Positions 26,558-35,607 of a stretch of DNA of 64,000 nucleotides are shown piece after piece; the stretch's first letter is position 1, and each line of letters starts with the position of its first letter. The DNA comes from Aurantiacibacter poecillastricola. GTDB lineage: Bacteria > Pseudomonadota > Alphaproteobacteria > Sphingomonadales > Sphingomonadaceae. Below the pieces are notes generated by a model, which worked only from the letters and a program-made list of their open reading frames with translations, did no database searches and had not been told where the DNA came from. The DNA is taken from NCBI RefSeq assembly GCF_030730945.1, contig NZ_JAVAMS010000003.1, positions 248,001 to 312,000 of the forward strand. Direction: 5' to 3'. A program made the translations under genes and the position numbers.

Positions 26558-27307
26558 ATGAAGGCGCAAGCAAGTCCCCGTCTCTACAAGGAAGTGGCCG
26601 GGAAGCTGCTCCACGAGATCCAGTCCGGCAATTACGCTGTCGGCGCGCGCCTGCCCGCGGAAAGGGATCTTGCCGTCAAGTACGACGTGAGCCGGCCGGT
26701 CATTCGGGAAGCCATCATCTCGCTTGAAGTTCAGGGCATTGTCGAAGTGCGCGTCGGTTCGGGCGTCTATGTCCATTCCGCTTCGGGGCAGAAATCCGTT
26801 CCGGCGGGCGACGTTTCGGCGATCGAGCTTACCGAGGCGCGTCTCCTCGTCGAGGCCGAGGTGGCCGCGCTGGCGGCTTCGCAGATTACAGACGAGGAAC
26901 TGGAGGAACTGGAAGCCCTCGTTCGCCTGATCGAGCAGGAGAACGAGACAGCAGGCGGCAAGGAAGAGGCGGATGCGGAGTTCCACCTTGCCATTGCCAG
27001 GGCCACGAAGAACAGTGCCCTGGTCGAAACCGTCGAGCGTCTTTGGGAACTGCGTAACACCTCGCGCGAGGCGGCGCTGCTTCACGAAAAGGCGCGCCAC
27101 GCGAACATCAAGCCGGTCGTGGACGAGCACACCGCTATCCTGAACGCCTTGCAGGAAAGGGATCCCGCAGCCGCCCGCGCCGCGATGCGCGCCCACCTGT
27201 TGCAGGTCCTCGACAGCCTGCTCTTCGCGACCGAGCAGCGCGCGGTCGACGAGGCTCGCCGCAACATGCAGGCCAAGCGCGAACGCTACTCCCAGCTAAC
27301 GGCCTGA
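26558..27307 (+). CDS. GntR family regulator, FadR subfamily (UxuR/ExuR-like)
   Basis: 249-residue DNA-binding protein. Residues about 5-75 are the GntR winged helix: [39 protein letters not shown] and [11 protein letters not shown]. The C-terminal all-helical FCD domain has [15 protein letters not shown], then [18 protein letters not shown] and the later HTAILNAL, with the Asp and His ligands that bind metal. Position between manD-kdgK and uxaC-uxuB points to local control of uronate use. I chose ATG 26558; the longer frame overlaps the operator and manD. Confidence 0.9.
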   Translation: MKAQASPRLYKEVAGKLLHEIQSGNYAVGARLPAERDLAVKYDVSRPVIREAIISLEVQGIVEVRVGSGVYVHSASGQKSVPAGDVSAIELTEARLLVEAEVAALAASQITDEELEELEALVRLIEQENETAGGKEEADAEFHLAIARATKNSALVETVERLWELRNTSREAALLHEKARHANIKPVVDEHTAILNALQERDPAAARAAMRAHLLQVLDSLLFATEQRAVDEARRNMQAKRERYSQLTA

Positions 27308-27334
27308 ATCCGGCCAAGAGAAATTACCTCAATC

Positions 27335-28744
27335 ATGCACAAGCTCAGCCTTCATCCCGACCGGCTCTTTCCGGCGCACGACGCAACTCGTGCTATCGCC
27401 CGTGAACTTTACGACACCGTTCGGGGCCTGCCGATCATCAGCCCGCACGGGCACACCGATCCATCCTGGTTCGCCGACAACAAAAACTTCGGCAATGCGA
27501 CCGATCTCCTGCTCGTCCCCGACCATTACCTGCTGCGCATGCTCTATTCGCAGGGCATTCCGCTTGAGGCGGTTGGTGTGGCGGACGTATCGGGCGTGCG
27601 GGGTGCCGACCCGCGCGAGGCCTGGCGACTGTTTGCCAGCAACTACCACCTGTTTCGCGGAACGCCGTCGCGCATATGGCTGGACTGGGTGTTCAGCGAG
27701 GTGTTCGATCTCGACGTGTTGCTGAGCGCAAAGACGGCGGATAGCTATTTCGACACGATTTCCGATGCTCTCCAGCGCGATGAATTCAGGCCACGCGCCC
27801 TGTTCGACCGCTTCGGAATCGAGGTAATCGCGACGACGGAAAACCCGCTCGATACCCTCGAGAGCCACGCAAGGATAAGGGCCAGCGATTGGAACGGGCG
27901 GGTCATTACCGCCTACCGTCCCGATCCGGTCGTCGATCCCGAATTCGAGGGTTTCCGGACCAATCTCGATGCGCTCAGCGATCTCACGGGAGAAGACTGC
28001 ACCTCCTGGCAGGGCTACTTGGCCGCGCATCGCAAGCGCCGCGAGTTTTTCCGCGAGATGGGCGCGACATCGACCGACCACGGGCATCCCACCCCGGCAA
28101 CGGCAGACCTGTCGCAAGCAGAATGCGAAGCGCTGTTCCGCAAGGTGCAAGCGGCCGAAGTCAACCCCGCCGACGCCGAACTCTTCCGCGCGCAAATGCT
28201 GACGGAAATGGCGGCGATGAGTCTCGACGACGGACTAGTCATGCAGATCCATCCCGGCTCTTTCCGCAACCACAATCCGGCCCTGTTCAATCGCTTCGGC
28301 AGGGACAAGGGGGCCGATATTCCAGTCCGCACCGAATACGTCCGCGCATTGCAGCCGCTACTGGCGAAGCACGGCAACGATCCGCGCCTGTCGCTGATCG
28401 TGTTTACCTTGGACGAATCCACCTACGCCCGTGAACTGGCGCCGCTGGCAGGGCACTATCCTTCGCTCAAGCTTGGCCCGGCATGGTGGTTCCACGACAG
28501 TCCCGAGGGGATGCGCCGCTATCGCCGCATGGTTACGGAAACGGCGGGCTTCTATAACACCGTCGGCTTCAACGACGATACGCGGGCGTTCCTGTCCATT
28601 CCTGCACGGCACGATCTGGCACGCCGGATCGATTGCGGTTTCCTTGCCGAACTGGTGGTGGAACACCGGCTGGAGGAATGGGAAGCTGCCGAACTGGCGC
28701 AGGACCTCGCGTACAATTTCGCCAAGTCGGCCTACAAGCTGTGA
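27335..28744 (+). CDS. uxaC: Glucuronate (uronate) isomerase
   Basis: 469-residue amidohydrolase-fold enzyme that converts D-glucuronate to D-fructuronate, and D-galacturonate to D-tagaturonate. Conserved blocks are ISPHGHTDPSWFADN near residue 35, WLDWVFSEVFDL, EVIATTENPLDT and MQIHPGSFRNHNP, ending with GFLAELVVEHRLEEWEA. It starts 27 bases after the regulator stop and its TGA overlaps the GTG of uxuB, so the three form one transcript. Confidence 0.95.
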   Translation: MHKLSLHPDRLFPAHDATRAIARELYDTVRGLPIISPHGHTDPSWFADNKNFGNATDLLLVPDHYLLRMLYSQGIPLEAVGVADVSGVRGADPREAWRLFASNYHLFRGTPSRIWLDWVFSEVFDLDVLLSAKTADSYFDTISDALQRDEFRPRALFDRFGIEVIATTENPLDTLESHARIRASDWNGRVITAYRPDPVVDPEFEGFRTNLDALSDLTGEDCTSWQGYLAAHRKRREFFREMGATSTDHGHPTPATADLSQAECEALFRKVQAAEVNPADAELFRAQMLTEMAAMSLDDGLVMQIHPGSFRNHNPALFNRFGRDKGADIPVRTEYVRALQPLLAKHGNDPRLSLIVFTLDESTYARELAPLAGHYPSLKLGPAWWFHDSPEGMRRYRRMVTETAGFYNTVGFNDDTRAFLSIPARHDLARRIDCGFLAELVVEHRLEEWEAAELAQDLAYNFAKSAYKL

Positions 28745-30114
28745 GGCTCTCTGCCGAGAGCGCCGGGCACCTGCCCGATGCCGTTTCGCGCCCGCGATAC
28801 GACCGCGCGCAGCCTGTCGGCATCGTCCATTTTGGCATCGGTGCGTTTCATCGCGCGCACCAGGCGGCCTATACCGATGCATGTCTGGAGGCGGGGGAAA
28901 CCGGGTGGATGATCGCCGGGGTGTCGATGCGCTCGGCAAGTGTTGCGGAACAGCTCAACCCCCAGGATGGGCTCTATACCCTGACGGTGCGATCCGCGGC
29001 GGAAAACAAGACGCGCCTTGTCGGTTCGGTCGCCCAAGTTCTTGTTGCTGAGGCTGATCGGGAAGAAATCGTTGCACGACTTGCCTCCCCCGATTGCCAT
29101 GTGGCGAGCTTCACCGTTACCGAAAAGGGCTATTGCCGGAAGCCGGATGGTTCGCTCGACCTCGCGAAAGCAAGGGAGGGATTCTACCCCATCCTGTGCG
29201 ACGCGCTGAGCCGGCGGCGCGATGCGGGCCTTTCCGGCCTGTCGCTACTGAGCTGCGACAATCTGTCGGGCAACGGCAAGCAGTTACGGCGCTTGATGCT
29301 GGAGTGGATCGATGCCCAGGCGACCGACCTGCGCGACTGGTTCCTCGCCAACTGCACGACGCCGGACAGCATGGTCGACCGGATCGTGCCCGCGTCTTCC
29401 TCTGCCGATCTCGACGATCTGGAGCAGCGCATCGGCATGCGCGATGAAGGTGCCGTCTTCACGGAAGGGTTCACGCAGTGGGTGATCGAGGACGATTTCG
29501 CGGGTCCACGACCATCGTGGGAGGATCACGGTGTCCAGATCGTATCCGATGTCGCTCCGTTCGAGACCGCCAAGCTGCGGATGCTGAATGGCGCCCATTC
29601 GCTGCTGGCCTATGCCGGACAGGATTACGGGCATACTTTCGTTCACGAGGCGATTGCCGACGACCGCCTCCGCGCCCTCGTTCAGCGGCTGATGATCGAA
29701 GAGGCAGCGCCCACAATCGCGGCAGGCGATGGGCAGGACTTGGACGCCTACGCAAGCGAGTTGATCACGAGATTCGAAAATCCCGCGCTCAATCACAGGC
29801 TGGCGCAGATCGCGATGGATGGCAGCCAGAAGATCGGCCAGCGCTGGCTCGAAACGCTGGCGATCCAGCAACAACGCGGCAATTCCTGTGAAGCCATCCT
29901 GACTGCGATTGCGCACTGGTTGAATCATGTCACCGGCGATGCGCGCGAGGTCGAAGATCCGCAGGCGGATGCCTTGCGCGACGTGTGGCAGAGCACGGGG
30001 CAGGATGGCATCGTGAAAGCGATGTTCGGCAAGGGTGGTCCCTTGCAGTCCGACTGGACGCCGGGCGAAGCCGACATCGCAACGATCGAGGCGAAGCTGC
30101 GCCAATTGCGATGA
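28741..30114 (+). CDS. uxuB: Mannitol dehydrogenase family protein, probable fructuronate reductase
   Basis: 457-residue NAD-dependent long-chain polyol dehydrogenase fold. The N-terminal GIVHFGIGAFHRAHQAAYTD is the family cofactor motif. TEKGYCRKPDGSL and SCDNLSGNGKQLRR follow, and the catalytic Lys region is KLRMLNGAHSLLAYAG. In context with uxaC and manD it should reduce D-fructuronate to D-mannonate. The GTG start overlaps the uxaC stop by four bases. A tagaturonate or mannitol role is less likely given the manD partner. Confidence 0.9.
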   Translation: MRLSAESAGHLPDAVSRPRYDRAQPVGIVHFGIGAFHRAHQAAYTDACLEAGETGWMIAGVSMRSASVAEQLNPQDGLYTLTVRSAAENKTRLVGSVAQVLVAEADREEIVARLASPDCHVASFTVTEKGYCRKPDGSLDLAKAREGFYPILCDALSRRRDAGLSGLSLLSCDNLSGNGKQLRRLMLEWIDAQATDLRDWFLANCTTPDSMVDRIVPASSSADLDDLEQRIGMRDEGAVFTEGFTQWVIEDDFAGPRPSWEDHGVQIVSDVAPFETAKLRMLNGAHSLLAYAGQDYGHTFVHEAIADDRLRALVQRLMIEEAAPTIAAGDGQDLDAYASELITRFENPALNHRLAQIAMDGSQKIGQRWLETLAIQQQRGNSCEAILTAIAHWLNHVTGDAREVEDPQADALRDVWQSTGQDGIVKAMFGKGGPLQSDWTPGEADIATIEAKLRQLR

Positions 30115-30151
30115 CCATCATCAGGCGGCAATCTTCGACGGGCGCGCCATC

Positions 30152-30652
30152 ATGCTGCGCCTGAACCGGCGCACGGCATTGCTTGCTGGCGGGGCTTTCG
30201 GCCTGTCCGCTGCGCTGGGCGGGTGCGAGCAGGCGGGCCGCGCGCTGCTGGCGGCGGACAGCCAGCCGGAGAACTACCCGACCGTTGCCGCGCTGCGCTT
30301 CTTCGCGGCCGAACTAGCCAGACTCACGGAAGGCCGGCTCGATGTCGAGGTCTACCCTTCCGAACAGCTGGGCAGTCAGAACGATACGCTGGAACTCGCC
30401 CAGCTTGGCGGCAGCGACTTCGTGCGCATCAATTCTGCGCATCTCAACGCGCTGGTGCCCGAAACCCTCGTTCCCTCGCTGCCCTTCCTGTTCCGCTCCA
30501 TCGCCCACATGCGCGAGGCGATGGATGGCGAACCTGTCCAAATGGGAAGCAGGCATAACGCGGATTATTCCTCGCCCGAGGAGGAGACCTGGCTCGCATG
30601 TTTTTCCGTCGAAACTCCGAACGCCAGCAAAAGTGAATTCCGGGCGAGCTAG
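30152..30652 (+). pseudogene. Truncated TRAP transporter solute-binding protein (DctP-like)
   Basis: 166 codons. It begins as a lipid-anchored or exported DctP: RRTALLAGGAFGLSAALGGC, then FFAAELARLTEGRLDVEVYP, LGSQNDTLELAQLGG, and LPFLFRSIAHMREAMDG at about residues 107-125. After residue about 127 the similarity stops and a short unrelated tail runs to a stop codon. Intact DctP proteins are usually over 300 residues. The small (DctQ) and large (DctM) membrane subunits are absent. The break probably reflects a deletion that removed the locus's importer. It ends one base before the convergent deacetylase gene. Confidence 0.75.
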
Positions 30653-30653
30653 T

Positions 30654-31652
30654 TTACCGCACCACCGTCTCCATCACATCGCGCACGCTGCTCGGCTTCA
30701 CACCGCGCTGGTGAAGGTAGGCGAAGATCCGTCGCCACCAGTCGTAAAGCTCTTCGAGATCGGCTGCGCTGCGGACATAGGGCGTGGAGCCGGGCAGTAG
30801 CGAGGGGCTGTGAAAGGACAGCACCAGCAGGGGCAGGCCATCGTCCAGCGCGATGTCGATGCCCCTGATCGCTTCCTCGACGCTCACCCCTTCCGGCGTC
30901 AGGGGCACGCGTTCCAGCAGCGCCAGGCGCGCCAGGACGCCCCGCATCGAAGGCATGCGCCACAGCCGTGGATAGATCATCCCGCCCTGCCGCCGAAGCA
31001 GGCCCCAGAACGTCGTTGTCAGGGGCAGTTCCAGCAGGGTCTTCTCGTCGTCCAGCCAGTATGGATGCAAGGGGTGATCGCGGTAATCCGGCCCCCCGTC
31101 GCTCGAATAGTCGAAAAGCGGACGCGCCGAGGTGTCGATGGCAATACCCTGGTCTCGCAGGATGTCGGCCGTATGGGGCCCGGCGCCGTAACGACCGGCG
31201 CGGTAGATCAGCGGCGGCTTGCCAAAGCTGCCGACGATCGCCTCATGCAAGGTCGCAAGCTTTTCGCTCTCCAGCGCGCGCGGCAGGTTGCCGGGGTAGG
31301 AGTTGGGCTGGTTCACCTCTTCGGAGAAAGGCGGGTTGACCCAGGGATGGAGTTGCACGCCGATCTCGGCGCGGCCTTGTGCGATGGGGGCGCGCAGGGC
31401 ATCGGCGGCTGCATCGGACGTGGCGATGGGCCAGTCGACGAGGTAGACCGGAACCACGTCCTCGCTCTCGCAGAATTGCTGGAATTCAGTAAGGCGCGGA
31501 ACATGCTGCGTGCCATGGCTCTCGCGGGAGAGCGGCTTGGTCCAGTCGAAATCCTCTTCGGTATCGACGGTCAGCAGGAACCGGGGAGTATCGTCGCTGA
31601 AACGAGCCTTGCGGCGCGGGGGCGGCGGGTCCAGCAAACTGCCCATCGCCAC
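30654..31652 (-). CDS. Polysaccharide deacetylase family protein (WalW-like)
   Basis: 332 residues. The NodB-like barrel begins with FLLTVDTEEDFDW, where the paired acidic residues supply the base and metal ligand. EIGVQLHPWVNPPFSE gives the His ligand region, and LIYRAGRYGAGPHT the Arg block. LLVLSFHSPSLLPGS carries the late catalytic His. It may remove acetyl groups from a surface polysaccharide. I chose GTG 31652 because GGGGAG lies seven bases upstream. It follows the kinase-like gene by 16 bases and is probably in its operon. Confidence 0.85.
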   Translation of the reverse strand: MAMGSLLDPPPPRRKARFSDDTPRFLLTVDTEEDFDWTKPLSRESHGTQHVPRLTEFQQFCESEDVVPVYLVDWPIATSDAAADALRAPIAQGRAEIGVQLHPWVNPPFSEEVNQPNSYPGNLPRALESEKLATLHEAIVGSFGKPPLIYRAGRYGAGPHTADILRDQGIAIDTSARPLFDYSSDGGPDYRDHPLHPYWLDDEKTLLELPLTTTFWGLLRRQGGMIYPRLWRMPSMRGVLARLALLERVPLTPEGVSVEEAIRGIDIALDDGLPLLVLSFHSPSLLPGSTPYVRSAADLEELYDWWRRIFAYLHQRGVKPSSVRDVMETVVR

Positions 31653-31668
31653 GACGTTTCTCCCCGCT

Positions 31669-33477
31669 TCAGGGCACAGCGGCCCGTCCGTCTTCGCTGC
31701 TAGGAGTCGCGCTGCCGGAGGTCAAGACGGGCAGGCGCAGCGTTACCCGGTCGCCTTCGCAGGTGAGCGAACCGCCCGCGGCACGTGCCTCGGCCTCGGC
31801 CAGGCGAAAGGTGAAGCGCGGGCCGAACATGCCGGCGCTGATCGCACGGCGTCGCTGCCCGTCGCGGCTGGTATCGGGCGCGGCATTGCGCAAGGTCTCG
31901 GGCACGTCGAGCGAGAGCGTCAGCGTCTCCCTGTCAGCGACCAGATCAAGCCGAGCCTCTTCTCCCGGACCGAGCGCGCCGGCGGCGGTCGCCAAGAGAC
32001 GCCAGCACAGTGCCATGGCTTCAGAGCGGTCGATTGCGACCATGAAATCCGAACCCGAGACGGCAAGGGCAAAGCCGGCGTTACGGCCGCTCAGCACCGT
32101 GGCCAGACGCTCCGTCGTATCCAGCACGGCCTCGCGGAAGTCGCATTCGCCCGCCTCGGTTTCGGCAGTGCCCGCTTCCAGCGTTACCAGCCGCTCGACT
32201 TCGGCAAAACCCGCGAGCAGCTTGGCCGAATCGACGGCGATGGCTGCAGCGTGGGCCCGGTATTCATGCGGCACCGCGCCGAAGATCTGCTGCTGGATGA
32301 TCTCGGCAAAGCCCTGGATCGCATTCACCGGCGTGCGCAGTTCGTGAAGCACCTGGCGCATGGCTTCGCCCGGCGTATCGGTCTCGTCCCCGGCCGGCGC
32401 GCGGTTCGGGCGATAGAGGCGGACCGTGTAACCCTCGAACGCGCCCGTCCCCGTTTCGAACAGTGGGCTTGCATCCATCCGCCACTCCCCGCTGACATCG
32501 GGAGCGGCGTCGATGACGATGGCGGCATCGCGCAAGGGAAAACGGCGGCGAACGGCCTGCGCAACGTCGCTTCCGAACGTCACCAGCGATCCGGGCTGCG
32601 CGGAGGTAAGGCGCAGGCCCACCAGCACCGGCGCGTATGGGCCCTCCGCCTCGATCACGATACCGAGCGCATCGGTCCGGCAATCGAGCGGCTTCGTCGT
32701 CGAGCCGCCATCTGCAACGGGCGCATCCTCCAGCGGCAGGCGCGGCGAGCCGACCGGTGTCTGACGGCTTTCCCGGAATGCCTCGATACGGCGACGCAGG
32801 GCGCCGATACCGCTTTCTTCCGGTAGGGGAGGCGGCGGGGCGACAGCCAACCGGGGCTCCGGTCGTGGGTCACTCGGCGGAGGGGGCGGGGCGGTTACCG
32901 TCACGGCTTCGGTCGTCAGGTCCTCGTCTCGGGCGATCCACGCTGCCGGCAGGACGAGGTCTCCAACACCCAGGCGAGCCAACAATTCCTTCACCGATGG
33001 CGGAAGGTCGCGGCGATGACGCAGGAACCCGCGAGCCGTCACCGGAAGGCGAGGAATGAGATCCAGCCACTGGTCCTCCCGCAGGCGCGCGGTGGCGACA
33101 GCCGCTGCCGAGGGCTTGGGCGCGCCTTCCGCCAGGAAGGAGACGAACTCGGGATCGCGCAGGCGAATTCCCGGCTCGCGCAGGATCTGCGACTGGACTT
33201 CCTGCGAGAGGGCCTGCTGCAATTCATCCAGGCGGACGAAGGCGGCAATGGTGGAAAGCCGCGAATCGCCCGACGTGAGCGCCGGTAGTGTGAGCATGCG
33301 CTGGACCTCGAAAGCCGGCAAGCTGCGGGCATTGCGAGCGATGCGGGCCAGTGTGGGGCCGGGAAGCGGACTCGTGCGGGTGCCAAGGAGATCGAGCAAC
33401 TGGCGGAATTGCGTGCGCAGACCTGCCTCGCTGCCGGCGCGCATGCGCAGCACGGTGGCTAGGCGATCATCGAACAC
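31669..33477 (-). CDS. Sensor histidine kinase-like protein with degenerate ATPase domain
   Basis: 602 residues. Residues about 1-170 are helical, HEAT- or DUF2336-like (ARIARNARSLPAFEVQRMLT). A Pro-rich linker (APPPPPSDPRPEP) follows near residue 195. A central sensor-like part leads to a HisKA motif, VLHELRTPVNAIQGFAE, with the phosphoacceptor His. The expected N-box Asn is replaced (CWRLLATAAGAL) and no DxG G1 box is visible, though FTFRLAEAEARAAGG resembles the G2 helix. Kinase activity may be lost or altered. There are no transmembrane segments. The next gene is the deacetylase, so it may control polysaccharide modification. Confidence 0.75.
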   Translation of the reverse strand: MFDDRLATVLRMRAGSEAGLRTQFRQLLDLLGTRTSPLPGPTLARIARNARSLPAFEVQRMLTLPALTSGDSRLSTIAAFVRLDELQQALSQEVQSQILREPGIRLRDPEFVSFLAEGAPKPSAAAVATARLREDQWLDLIPRLPVTARGFLRHRRDLPPSVKELLARLGVGDLVLPAAWIARDEDLTTEAVTVTAPPPPPSDPRPEPRLAVAPPPPLPEESGIGALRRRIEAFRESRQTPVGSPRLPLEDAPVADGGSTTKPLDCRTDALGIVIEAEGPYAPVLVGLRLTSAQPGSLVTFGSDVAQAVRRRFPLRDAAIVIDAAPDVSGEWRMDASPLFETGTGAFEGYTVRLYRPNRAPAGDETDTPGEAMRQVLHELRTPVNAIQGFAEIIQQQIFGAVPHEYRAHAAAIAVDSAKLLAGFAEVERLVTLEAGTAETEAGECDFREAVLDTTERLATVLSGRNAGFALAVSGSDFMVAIDRSEAMALCWRLLATAAGALGPGEEARLDLVADRETLTLSLDVPETLRNAAPDTSRDGQRRRAISAGMFGPRFTFRLAEAEARAAGGSLTCEGDRVTLRLPVLTSGSATPSSEDGRAAVP

Positions 33478-33682
33478 TCTTAACGCTCCGGCAAATATTA
33501 CGGTTAAAAATCACCGAATTGGGCAATAGCCGGAGCCGCCGGAGCAAACATGGTTAAGGAACGATGCGTTGCAAAAAGGGACAATTGCCCTAGGAGGGAA
33601 CTTTGTTATGCAGATATGTGTTTTTGGGTGACAGATGTTGCGCGCGAGCGCATCATGCAGCGGAAGAGACTTTGGGGGACGA

Positions 33683-34153
33683 ATGATGTCCACACTCGAC
33701 AAGATCGACCGGCGCCTGTTGGCGGAGCTCCAATCAGAGGGGCGCGTCACGAATGTCGACCTTGCCCGCCGCGTAGGACTGACAGCACCCCCGTGCCTGC
33801 GCCGTGTCCGCGCACTGGAGGAGGAGGGCGTAATCCGTGGTTACCACGCGGATCTCGACGCCTCGAAGCTGGGCTTCGCGATCACCGTCTTCGCCATGGT
33901 CTCGTTGCGCAGCCAGGCGGAGGAAGACCTCAAGGCTTTCGAGGATCACATCAAGGCGCTGCCTGAAGTGCGCGAGTGCCACATGCTCAATGGCGAGATC
34001 GACTTCATCCTCAAGATCGTCAGCCGCGACCTGCAGAGCTTCCAGGAATTCCTCACCAGCAAGCTGACGCCTGCGCCCAATGTCGCGAGCGTAAAGACCT
34101 CGCTCACCATCCGCACCTCGAAGCACACGCCGGGCGTGCCGCTCGAACAGTAG
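33683..34153 (+). CDS. Lrp/AsnC family transcriptional regulator
   Basis: 156 residues. The N-terminal HTH is LDKIDRRLLAELQSEGRVTN, then LARRVGLTAPPCLRRVRALEEEGVI. The C-terminal RAM ligand-binding domain includes LPEVRECHMLNGEIDFILKIV. Family members sense amino acids and act as octamers. GGGGGAC lies just before a double ATG; I use 33683. The 205-base region upstream (33478-33682) is AT-rich for this genome and divides this gene from the divergent kinase-like gene; it probably holds both promoters, but no clear consensus stands out. Confidence 0.92.
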   Translation: MMSTLDKIDRRLLAELQSEGRVTNVDLARRVGLTAPPCLRRVRALEEEGVIRGYHADLDASKLGFAITVFAMVSLRSQAEEDLKAFEDHIKALPEVRECHMLNGEIDFILKIVSRDLQSFQEFLTSKLTPAPNVASVKTSLTIRTSKHTPGVPLEQ

Positions 34154-34154
34154 C

Positions 34155-34589
34155 GTGGCGGACGCGGCCACCATCGAGGGCCATTGCCTTTGCCGGGCGG
34201 TGCGGATCACCATTTCGCATCCCAAGCACCATGTCGAGATCTGTCACTGTGACATGTGCCGCCGATGGGGCGGTGCCTTCTATCCTGCCCTGACGGGTGA
34301 GAGTTTCGCCATCGCCGGCGAGGACGCGGTCACGACCTTCCAATCCAGCAGCTGGGCCGAGCGAGCCTTTTGCGGAACATGCGGATCGAACCTCTGGTAC
34401 AAGTTCCTTCCTACGGGCAATCGCAGTTTCGTGGCCGGGCTGTTCGATGGCGCAGAAACGCTCGGGATCGAGAAGGAGATCTTCGTCGACGAGAAGGCGA
34501 GGTGGACGGACCTGGCTGGCGACCACCCGCGGCAGACCGGCGCCGAAGTCATCGCCGAGGCGAGGGAAGCCGGTTTCGAGTTCGACTAG
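34155..34589 (+). CDS. GFA family (glutathione-dependent formaldehyde-activating-like) protein
   Basis: 144 residues. The zinc-binding cysteines are arranged as in the CENP-V/GFA fold: GHCLCRAVRI, then ICHCDMCRRWGGAF, and later FCGTCGSNLWY. The founding member binds glutathione and S-hydroxymethylglutathione, but most relatives have no assigned role. It starts with GTG one base after the Lrp stop, so the two are co-transcribed. Its stop codon overlaps the stop of the convergent antiporter. Confidence 0.9.
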   Translation: MADAATIEGHCLCRAVRITISHPKHHVEICHCDMCRRWGGAFYPALTGESFAIAGEDAVTTFQSSSWAERAFCGTCGSNLWYKFLPTGNRSFVAGLFDGAETLGIEKEIFVDEKARWTDLAGDHPRQTGAEVIAEAREAGFEFD

Positions 34590-35590
34590 ATCAGGCCGGA
34601 GGTAAAGCCGGTATAGGCGAGATAGGCCACCACCAGAATGCCTCCCTCGCGGCGCGAAAGCCGTCCGCCGGTATAGGCAAAGATCATCACCACGAATGCG
34701 GCCAGCGTTGCCAGCGGCAGGTCGAACATGGCGATCTTCTCGGGCACGCCGCCGGGGGCGACTAGGCCGGTCACGCCGCCGATGAAAAGAAGGTTGTAGA
34801 TATTGGAACCGAGCACGTTGCCCAGCGCAATCTCGCTCTGTCCGCGGATCGCGGCGATCACCGACGTGACCAGTTCCGGAGCGGACGTGCCGACGGCAAC
34901 GATGGTGAGCCCAATCACCGCTTCGCTCACGCCAAGGGTGGAGGCGATCGTCACGGCGCCGTTTACCAGCAGGGTACCTCCGCCAACGATCACGGCAAGG
35001 CCGACGACGAACAGCAAGACGGCTACCGCGAGGCTGCCCTCCGGCTTGTCGTGAGGAACCAGCGCCGGGTCGAAACCTTCAGAAGCAGCGGCGCGATCAT
35101 ACGCCGCTGAGTGATCGACCTGCGCGCCTTCCGGCGTGACCTTCTCCTGCCGGTAGGCGCTGTAGATGTAGGCGGCGAGCCCGATCATGAAGATCGTCGC
35201 CACGATCCGGTCCAGCCCCAGCGTGAAGGATGCGGCCATGAAGGCCAGCGACGCAGCAAGACCGACACCGCCATCGCGCCACAGGACGTTGCGCTCCACC
35301 AGCATCGGTGCGATCAGCGCGGAGGCGCCCAGCACCAGCAGCAGGTTGGCAAGGTTGGAGCCCACGATATTGCCGATGGCGAGTCCGGGAGAACCCGCGA
35401 TTGCAGCTTGCACGCTGGCAGCAAGTTCGGGGCTCGAAGTGCCCAGACCCACCACGACGAGACCGATCAGCATGGCCGACAGTCCAAGCCGCTCCGCCAG
35501 CCGGACGGCGCCGCGCACCATCACGTCTCCGCCGACCATCAGAAGGACGAGGCCGGCCAGCAGGATCGCTATGTCGGTGATGGAGGGCAT
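34586..35590 (-). CDS. Calcium/sodium antiporter (CaCA family, YrbG-like)
   Basis: 334-residue inner-membrane exchanger with about ten helices in two inverted repeats. The alpha repeats are GLGTSSPELAASVQAAIAGS and AVGTSAPELVTSVIAAIRGQ, each with the ion-binding Glu. A charged cytoplasmic loop (QEKVTPEGAQVDHSA) separates the halves. Members exchange Ca2+ for Na+ or H+. It ends on the same CTAG as the GFA gene. Confidence 0.94.
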   Translation of the reverse strand: MPSITDIAILLAGLVLLMVGGDVMVRGAVRLAERLGLSAMLIGLVVVGLGTSSPELAASVQAAIAGSPGLAIGNIVGSNLANLLLVLGASALIAPMLVERNVLWRDGGVGLAASLAFMAASFTLGLDRIVATIFMIGLAAYIYSAYRQEKVTPEGAQVDHSAAYDRAAASEGFDPALVPHDKPEGSLAVAVLLFVVGLAVIVGGGTLLVNGAVTIASTLGVSEAVIGLTIVAVGTSAPELVTSVIAAIRGQSEIALGNVLGSNIYNLLFIGGVTGLVAPGGVPEKIAMFDLPLATLAAFVVMIFAYTGGRLSRREGGILVVAYLAYTGFTSGLI

Positions 35591-35607
35591 GGCGAGTGTC
35601 GTGCCCG

